Of a stretch of DNA of 64,000 nt, positions 58,593-64,000 are shown in pieces. Position 1 is the stretch's first letter. Each line of letters starts with the position of its first letter. A program made the position numbers and the translations under genes. Source of the DNA: Spirometra erinaceieuropaei (Eukaryota; Platyhelminthes; Cestoda; Diphyllobothriidea; Diphyllobothriidae). The notes beneath the pieces were generated by a model, which was given only the letters and a program-made list of their open reading frames with translations, ran no database searches and had not been told where the DNA came from. The stretch lies in assembly GCA_902702965.1 (NCBI GenBank), contig CACRXP010000001.1, forward strand, positions 5,306,881-5,370,880, read 5' to 3'.

Positions 58593-58712
58593 AAGATCTC
58601 ATTTCGTTAGGGGTTAGAGTTAGGGGGCCAGAGTTAGGGATTAGGGTTAGGGATTAAGGTTAGGGGTCAGGCTGGGGCTTGTCTACTGCAAGTACGGCTA
58701 CGAAATGAGACC
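58593..58712. mobile_element. TIR-bounded telomere-like minisatellite 3 (intron 7)
   Basis: GATCTCATTTCGT at the left and ACGAAATGAGACC at the right enclose 58607-58675 of TTAGGG-like units (GGGTTAGGGATTAAGG). The left end lacks the GTAGCC part kept at the right. Confidence 0.6.
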
Positions 58713-58979
58713 CGACGACTAATATCATGAGAAGCAATCTAAAAAGCATGGGCGGGCGAACGAGGGAACTCATACGAAGATCATACTATGATTCAACATT
58801 ATCCATTCAGCATAGAAAGTTACCATAGAACTTTTAGTACTTAACAAAGCACATCAGAAGCTTCATTTGTTGAAAGTTGCTTTAATGTGTGAATAATAAG
58901 ATATCTAAAATCACGAGTTTTCGATTTTCTATCAATAGCGCTCGAAAAATATCCAAAAATACTGTCGACAGCCTTATGC

Positions 58980-59497
58980 GTATCGTAACTGAGAAACCAC
59001 TGCACGATTTTACGAGTCCTATATGACGTCTTCCTAATGACATAGAGAGATATGCGATCTTTCTTTGACGGAATGTGTACAATGTGAAGTTTGCAAACCC
59101 TGAATGCACGTGTGACGGCATCTGGGGTCAAAATTTATCCGTGAATTAGGAATGTTTTTATAAACCGAAAGATACACTCTCCCCAAATAGAAAACTTAAA
59201 GATCTTATTTACTACCAAATAAGCTAAACAGATAATATTTTCTACATAATATATTTGGATTTGTAAGCGCATCGAAAATCAAGAGGAATTATATTGCTTA
59301 AGCACCCACTTTTTACAGGGTGTATATTTTACAGACGGCCGAAAAGAACCTAGTTTAACAATCAGCATCCTAGCGTAGCCGAAATACCTTAAGATAATAC
59401 CGCGTGATAACTGATGCTACAACCATACTTAGGTAATCTTTTCGAATCAGAAACACATTTCAGCATTTTGGTTAACATTTCCTGAGCCATACGGAAC
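58980..59497. mobile_element. Palindromic element, half copy (intron 7)
   Basis: Centre and right arm only: GCATCGAAAATCA, ACAGACGGCCGAAAAGAACC, then TTTTCGAATCAGAAACACATTTCAGC...CATTTCCTGAGCC. No left arm is recognisable before it. Confidence 0.5.
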
Positions 59498-60012
59498 TGT
59501 TATGTGGATGCGTGGATGACACTCCTCAACGGGAGCAAAAAAGTAGTGTCCACATCAAAGAGTAAGCATTTTGGCGCTGTTTTTGTTATACAAGTGTTAC
59601 TGATAGACATGAGGACACTGGGATGATCGCTACTGACCTATTCACGTCGTCAGTCACTGATGTCTCAACCAAGTTCTATAAATCCGGACCAACTAGCACT
59701 CCAAATCGCCACCTTGCCAAGACCAGGATGCACTAATCAGAGTTTGAGCATCACGGACAGGTGACGTAAATCATTAGTGGTAATGCCAGTGTCCTTGTGT
59801 CTGTGGGTAATATCGCCCGACTACTTGTCATGCGTTCATCTGCGTGGGCTGTTGACACTCAGCTCCAAGGCAGGATGGAGCTGTCCATTTCTAACCTTGT
59901 CGATATCAAACTGCGGCGAGACAAATCCGAGTAGCTTGGGATTATGAGTCAACATTGTTGACGTACTTGCTTCCCATAAGTAGGCGTGCTTTGATCAAGT
60001 TACATATTTCGT
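59498..60012. other. Part of intron 7: nothing recognised
   Basis: TGCGTGGGCTGTTGACACTCAGCT near 59840 weakly resembles 61480-61500, hinting at an unlisted repeat. Confidence 0.3.
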
Positions 60013-60043
60013 ACATACATGCATACATACATACATACATACA
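60013..60043. repeat. CATA microsatellite (intron 7)
   Basis: CATACATGCATACATACATA continuing for about seven units with one GC interruption. Confidence 0.9.
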
Positions 60044-60289
60044 AACTGCAGTTGTATGTTGACCATTTCTACGGCTGCATCACAATTACGTGCGGACAGC
60101 GATGCAAACAGTCCTCTAAGAACGAAATAAAGAAAGAAAGGGGGAGCAGATCAGAAGCAGATCACCGGTCGAGTTTGGTCCTGCAGCCCCAACTGGGTGA
60201 CGCCATATGCTTAGCTTTCTAACAAATTTAGTAGATGCGAGTACGCCGACTCTACAAATATCACGCATTAGCATCTTCCTTATCACTTT

Positions 60290-60420
60290 AATGCAGCGAG
60301 TGACCGTGACACGTGGGGAGGATTGCATATACGCCAGCCTCGGTTACTTCAGGTATCACTTTACACGCGCTTCCCTGTGCGTGCTTCGAGCTCAGCTTGC
60401 GCCCTCTTTATTATCTTAAT
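60290..60420 (-). repeat. Repeat family B copy (intron 7)
   Basis: Inverse of 4105-4260: TATACGCCAGCCTCGGTTAC, TTTACACGCGCTTCCCTGTG, CGTGCTTCGAGCTCAGCTTG, GCGCCCTCTTTATTATC. Confidence 0.6.
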
Positions 60421-60589
60421 CCAGCCAGCGGTCAAGTAGACTTGCTAATAGGATTGTCCTTACGGTGTGAAACTCCGTCGGTTCCACTACAGTGGTCGCG
60501 CACTGCTAATTACCACGCGATTCCCTCCATGGTCTTCCAGTTGTGATTGTGCCCCCCCCTATCCTCTGTGTCGGGGGTGAGTAGGTGTA

Positions 60590-60690
60590 CACCACCTTCA
60601 TTCGTTCCCCGCGCGTGCTTCGAGCTCTGCTTGTGCCCTCTTTCCCTTCCTAATCCAGCGAATGACTAATTTAGGTATGCTAACTAATAT
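60590..60690 (-). repeat. Repeat family B, partial copy (intron 7)
   Basis: GCGTGCTTCGAGCTCTGCTT and GTGCCCTCTTTCCCTTCCTA, then TCCAGCGAATGAC; a second, shorter copy 170 bp after the first. Confidence 0.5.
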
Positions 60691-60769
60691 TGTTTTAGTA
60701 AGCCAACCATACGGTATCAATAAAGTGGGGTGGCAGAACCAAACCTCGCCAATAACTGCTTTCAACTGT

Positions 60770-60870
60770 AGGGGCGCTCACCGATCGTTCTTACGGAACT
60801 CACTCGTTCCGTTGTGCCTTACGGGCTCTCTCTCTTGAGTCCAACCAGCAGCTGCACAGCGACGCATGAT
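60770..60870 (+). repeat. Repeat E copy
   Basis: GGGGCGCTCACCGATCGTTC, GGAACTCACTCGTTCCGTTG and CAACCAGCAGCTGCAC match 8325-8455; followed by a SINE on the opposite strand. Confidence 0.65.
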
Positions 60871-60884
60871 AACGGCACTATGTT

Positions 60885-61047
60885 ATTACCGACAAAGACA
60901 AGGGAGACTGGAATGGCCATTTCTGGCTTATTAGGCGCCGTCAGCCAATCATATCTAACCCCGAAGTCTGGGACACCCGAGGCTCGACCTCGCTACCTGT
61001 TAGTTAGAATTCCACACCACTGGGCTACGAGCCCGTTGCCCTGTCGG
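60885..61047 (-). mobile_element. tRNA-derived SINE (second family), full head
   Basis: - strand: GGGCAACGGGCTCGTAGCCC, AGTGGTGTGGAATTCTAACT, AACAGGTAGCGAGGTCGAGC, then the shared tail ending CCAGTCTCCCTTGTCTTTGT. Forms an inverted pair with the copy at 61.22 kb. Confidence 0.7.
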
Positions 61048-61054
61048 CTTCGAT

Positions 61055-61215
61055 CGGGAATATACAATGGTAGAGGGCGTTCACCTGCCTATATCATGCG
61101 CCGCTGTTCGGCTGCTGGTTGGGCTCGAGAGAGAGTCCGTAAGGCACGACGGAACGAGTGAGTTCCGTAAGAACGATCAGTGAGTGCCCACTACCAGCGT
61201 ATATTCCCGATCGAA
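61055..61215 (-). repeat. Repeat E copy
   Basis: - strand copy of repeat E (CAACCAGCAGCCGAACAG, GGAACTCACTCGTTCC), bounded by near-identical GATCGGGAATATAC and GTATATTCCCGATCG sequences at the two ends. Confidence 0.65.
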
Positions 61216-61219
61216 ACCA

Positions 61220-61385
61220 ATAGGGCAACGGGCTCGTGGCCCAGTGGTTAGAGGTGTGGACTGCTAACCAACAGGTCGCGAGTTCAAGCTTCGGGTGTTC
61301 CACACTTCGGGGTTGCGTATGACTGGCTGACGACGGCTAATAAACCAGAAATGGCCATTCCAGTCTTCCTTGTCTTTGTCGGTAA
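61220..61385 (+). mobile_element. tRNA-derived SINE (second family), full head
   Basis: Head GGCTCGTGGCCCAGTGGTTA, anticodon-like CTGCTAA, box-B-like GGTCGCGAGTTCAAG, tail GGCTGACGACGGCTAATAAA and CCAGTCTTCCTTGTCTTTGT. Most complete copy of this SINE; the loop is tRNA-Ser(GCT)-like. Confidence 0.75.
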
Positions 61386-61963
61386 AACATACAACCGCTT
61401 TCAATTTACGCACTTCCATTTACTGAATGCTGATTTAGTTTAGATCATGCATAAGTGACTACTAGGGTCCGTGCTTTCCTCTGCGTGGACTGAGACACCC
61501 AGCTGCTTTTGAAATTTCGCTAAAGGCAAAGGAAAGAAGCTTACTTCTGTTTTACAACAAAGAATCCAGAAAGCTTTTGTTGCAATTATGGATTAGTCAC
61601 CGCACCTTTCTTGTTTCCTTTGCAATAAATGCAGTTTCTTTTGCTATATTTGTTAACAGTTGGTGTAAATTTAGATGGAAGTAAAAGTGTCGAAATTTCG
61701 ACACCTCCTCCATTAGGATAAATTACTTTGTCTGAACTTGAATGCAAATTCGGAATTGCAAATGTCCTTTTTAAATCCAACTATAATTTCCACACTGCAT
61801 GATTGCTGCACAAATTGAACGACAATCTCACGTCCAAATCAGTATTTGAGAAAACAAAGTTTATCTTTCCATAGGTCCGATATTCCACGATATTCTAATA
61901 GGAAATTCGAGTCTACCAGTTGATCCATGCACTATTAATGATTTCCTGTCGTGCATGTTTCAG
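61386..61963. other. End of intron 7: nothing recognised
   Basis: AT-rich; contains TCGAAATTTCGA, a short perfect palindrome at about 61691. Confidence 0.35.
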
Positions 61964-62161
61964 CTGGAGGATACACCATTACATATAGCAGCCCGCAAAC
62001 GAGACCTAAAAATCCTTCAAGCCCTCATCCGGCACAATGCAGATGTGAACGCCAGAAATTTCAACGGTGAAACGGCCCTCCACTGCGCAGTGCGAAAGGA
62101 CGGAGAGGCTACCATGCGTCTCCTCTTGGATGCCGGTGTGGATGTTAATGCTCGAGATACG
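61964..62161 (+). CDS. Ankyrin-repeat protein, exon 8 (two repeats)
   Basis: 66 codons, 198 bp, acceptor CATGTTTCAG, donor GTAGGT, phase 0. The repeats are EDTPLHIAARKRDLK...LIRHNADVNAR and NGETALHCAVRKDGE...LLLDAGVDVNARDT. These are the closest of all to the general ankyrin consensus (D-V-N-A-R turn in both), suggesting strong constraint on the second ankyrin block. Confidence 0.89.
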
Positions 62162-63009
62162 GTAGGTCATCTGGTTTGGAAGACAGTCAGCATCCAACAA
62201 GTCTCCCTGAGCATGCAGTGCTTCCTGTATAGTCGACGTTAATGAGAGGAGTGGGATGTAAGAATTACATTTGTTTCTTGCCATTCTGATGGGAAGTTCA
62301 ATCAATACAATATCACTGATCAAAAGAGAAAACCGGAACATCCATATACCCAGTCAACGAATCTCGGAGGCCCAAGGGACTACTGCAAATTTACATGGAG
62401 ATTGAGCCCGCGGCCGTTGCGTGAGGTGTCTAAGTTAATCCTCCTTGCGCCAACTCCATAAGGATTGGGCAGAGGTCGAAGCTGCGGGCAGTTCCGATGA
62501 CGCGAGAAACAACTGCTTGGCAGTATATAATCTGTAGTGGAAAAACCTTTTGAAGATCTCTACCTTCAGCCAACCATACCACAAATAAGACGACTTCAGG
62601 GTCAGGATTTTCCTTAGAGATATTTTTGCCGCAACATGTGGGACTATCTAACAAATTAGCTAACTTTAAACACGCCCTCTATCCTCAAGAGACTTGCAAA
62701 TCTTATTATTCTACCAGGATTGCCTAATTCCTTTTAGTTGGCAAGGTTTAAGCGGGGTTACTTAGGCACGACGTAAATTCAAACCTACACGTGCAAGTGG
62801 ATCCATATTAGCAGCAATCTGGAGCCAGAGGTGAAAAAAGGGAGTCCCAGTCGTTGGACTTATACCCAACAGAAAGAATCGGAATATGACGTATCCCTGA
62901 AAATCCGTCTACTCCGTGTAGTTGAACAGAACTCGGATTCGCTCCCGTGTTAGTACAGATCCACAGCAGGTGCCGAGTGACCTCGTTTGTTTCTTTTTTT
63001 TTACTGTAG
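62162..63009. other. Intron 8: nothing recognised
   Basis: 848 bp between two 198-bp exons; the frames in it (111 codons on -, 62006-62341) are antisense to exon 8 or unrecognised. Confidence 0.45.
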
Positions 63010-63207
63010 GACGGTGCCACGGCACTTCATCTGGCTGTCTCGTTGGGGAGCTTGTACGCAGTTAAGCTGCTTCTTCTACGAAAGGCGGATCCCGACAAGC
63101 GCGAGAAGAATGGCAGAACACCTCTTCGTCGAGCCTGTGAACAGGGCCAGTCGATCGTCCTTCAAAGCCTAATTGAGGCCGGAGCTGAAGTGGATGAAAC
63201 CGACTGG
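63010..63207 (+). CDS. Ankyrin-repeat protein, exon 9 (two repeats)
   Basis: 66 codons, 198 bp, long T tract then ACTGTAG as acceptor, donor GTAGGT, phase 0. The repeats are DGATALHLAVSLGS...LLRKADPDKRE and NGRTPLRRACEQGQS...LIEAGAEVDETDW. It is the last exon visible; the phase-0 donor and lack of any stop show that the coding sequence continues beyond 64 kb. The intron before it (848 bp) is the shortest in the window. Confidence 0.88.
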
Positions 63208-63559
63208 GTAGGTGACGACGGAAAGTTTGGGGACTACAATGCTAAAAAGAAGGACCAACGAACTGAAAGGAAAGTGCGCCCACTGAACCTCGATCAACCT
63301 TCTAACTTACAGAACTAGACAACTCACTGGATAGGTTTACTGCTGGGTGCAGAGGACTCCTTTTCAGGCATTCAGAACACTGATTACTGAACTCAAAAAA
63401 TCGGTTTGTATGGCGAGAATACTCAGGTGACTCGTGCTTGCTTTCTAAGTCTGGAGCTATGGCCAGTCTGAGGGATTCCTCCGCTCTGTTTTTTAGCACG
63501 GCCGATTGATAATACGTCATGCTTTTGTAGTATACATGGCATGATTACGTTCCGGGCAA

Positions 63560-63741
63560 GATCTTATTTCGTAGCCGTACCTGTTAGGGGCTAGGGTTAG
63601 GGGTTATGGGTCAGCGTTAGGAGTGGGGGTTGGGGGTTAGGGATTAAGGGTTGGGGTTATGGGTTAAGTTTAGGGGTTGGGGTTAGGGTTAGGGGTTAGG
63701 CTTGGGTTTATCTACTGCAGATACGGCTACGAAATAAGATC
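63560..63741. mobile_element. TIR-bounded telomere-like minisatellite 4 (intron 9)
   Basis: Inverted repeats of 24 bp with one mismatch: 63560-63583 starting GATCTTATTTCGTAGCCGTA and its inverse at 63718-63741. Between them is about 130 bp of TTAGGG-like units (GGGGTTGGGGTTAGGGTTAG). Confidence 0.75.
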
Positions 63742-64000
63742 CGACCACGCTCCGTAACTCGATCAGGTCCTAGAAACAATCGTACAGGCAAACTGCTTCT
63801 GTTATTTATTTTACTTAGGAATCCTAGCCGTTGACGCTACAGTTTGGCCCCGTTCATCCACGTCCAGTACAGATAACGTGAGCACGCTCTCTGCGTAGAT
63901 CAAGATGTAGCACCAATCGTGGGAGAAAATCACTTCCCGTCATTTGTTTTCGGGGGATGGGATAAACTAGTTCGTCGTCCAAAACGCGCGGTCGACGGCC

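Larger units (their letters stand above)
26080..63207 (+). other. Ankyrin-repeat protein gene, nine exons, 3' end outside window
   Basis: This is the only intact host gene I can support. Nine exons on one strand splice in phase 0 throughout into a continuous 761-residue reading frame that runs off the right edge. The order is a start exon with about two repeats, four two-repeat exons, a 236-codon Ser/Pro-rich linker exon, then three more two-repeat exons, giving about 16 ankyrin repeats so far. The repeats carry the usual G-x-T-A/P-L-H helix start and the L-L-x-x-G-A-D/N-x-N turn. Ankyrin arrays are protein-binding scaffolds; nothing visible (no kinase, SAM, death or channel segment) tells the specific partner, so I give no symbol. 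Introns are 0.85 to 9.5 kb and full of repeats. Donors are mostly GTAGGT or close to it. An unseen extra exon in a large intron cannot be excluded. Confidence 0.88.

Noticed and set aside
61310..61360. Hammerhead ribozyme in the SINE tail (CTGACGA ... AGAAA)
   Set aside because: Copies show CTGACGR, a GGCTAATAAGCC hairpin and GAAA in order, but no stem III partner lies upstream and the block is not kept in the 8.6-kb copy.
44270..63741. Interpretation of the CCCTAA/TTAGGG-like tracts as a chromosome end
   Set aside because: The units are degenerate, occur on both strands and are bracketed by inverted repeats inside introns.
1..64000. CRISPR array, operon or bacterial-type system
   Set aside because: No regularly spaced direct repeats or compact gene clusters; all evidence points to an animal nuclear genome.

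Overview
The window looks like nuclear DNA of a parasitic flatworm, most likely a tapeworm of the diphyllobothriidean type. I infer this from the mixture of tRNA-derived SINEs, Penelope-like elements, non-LTR retrotransposons with a C2H2 zinc-finger tail, degenerate TTAGGG-like minisatellites, and a host gene with small exons in multi-kilobase introns. No species call can be made from sequence alone. Gene density is very low and most of the window is decayed or structured repeat.

One real protein-coding gene is visible, on the + strand from about 26.08 kb to beyond the right edge. It is an ankyrin-repeat protein with nine exons in the window: 26080-26268, 30995-31192, 40689-40886, 42457-42654, 46153-46350, 51430-52137, 56609-56806, 61964-62161 and 63010-63207. 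Seven of the nine are exactly 198 bp (66 codons, two 33-residue repeats) with phase-0 introns on both sides, so the protein is assembled from interchangeable two-repeat modules. One large exon (51430-52137) inserts a Ser/Pro-rich, probably disordered linker between two ankyrin blocks. The 3' end is not in the window. The protein visible so far is 761 residues.

Left of this gene (1-26 kb) I find no intact gene. There is a processed, multiply broken copy of the calcineurin A catalytic subunit at 6.85-8.24 kb, a decayed non-LTR retrotransposon on the - strand at 10.8-12.2 kb, and many repeats.

The repeats fall into distinct families. (1) About 1-kb palindromic elements with arms of roughly 350-400 bp, ends reading CAGT... 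and flanking TA, lie at 13.2, 20.5, 23.7, 26.7, 31.3, 46.7 and 54.0 kb plus partial copies; most of the right-hand ones sit in introns of the ankyrin gene. (2) A tRNA-headed repeat forms a large inverted array at 35.5-36.3 kb. (3) A second tRNA-derived SINE is scattered throughout. (4) Penelope-like elements include one inserted inside an older LINE 3' tail, with a 12-bp target duplication and hammerhead-like motifs in its inverted terminal repeats. (5) Four elements consist of a telomere-like minisatellite enclosed by terminal inverted repeats. (6) An abundant GC-richer repeat (here 'family A') occurs on both strands.

The parts most worth following up are the palindromic family and its intronic location, the TIR-bounded telomere-like elements, the ribozyme-like Penelope termini, two related hairpin elements at 34.2 and 56.1 kb whose arms covary, and the 198-bp exon modules of the ankyrin gene. 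Boundaries of repeats were set by eye and are approximate unless a terminal repeat or target duplication fixes them.
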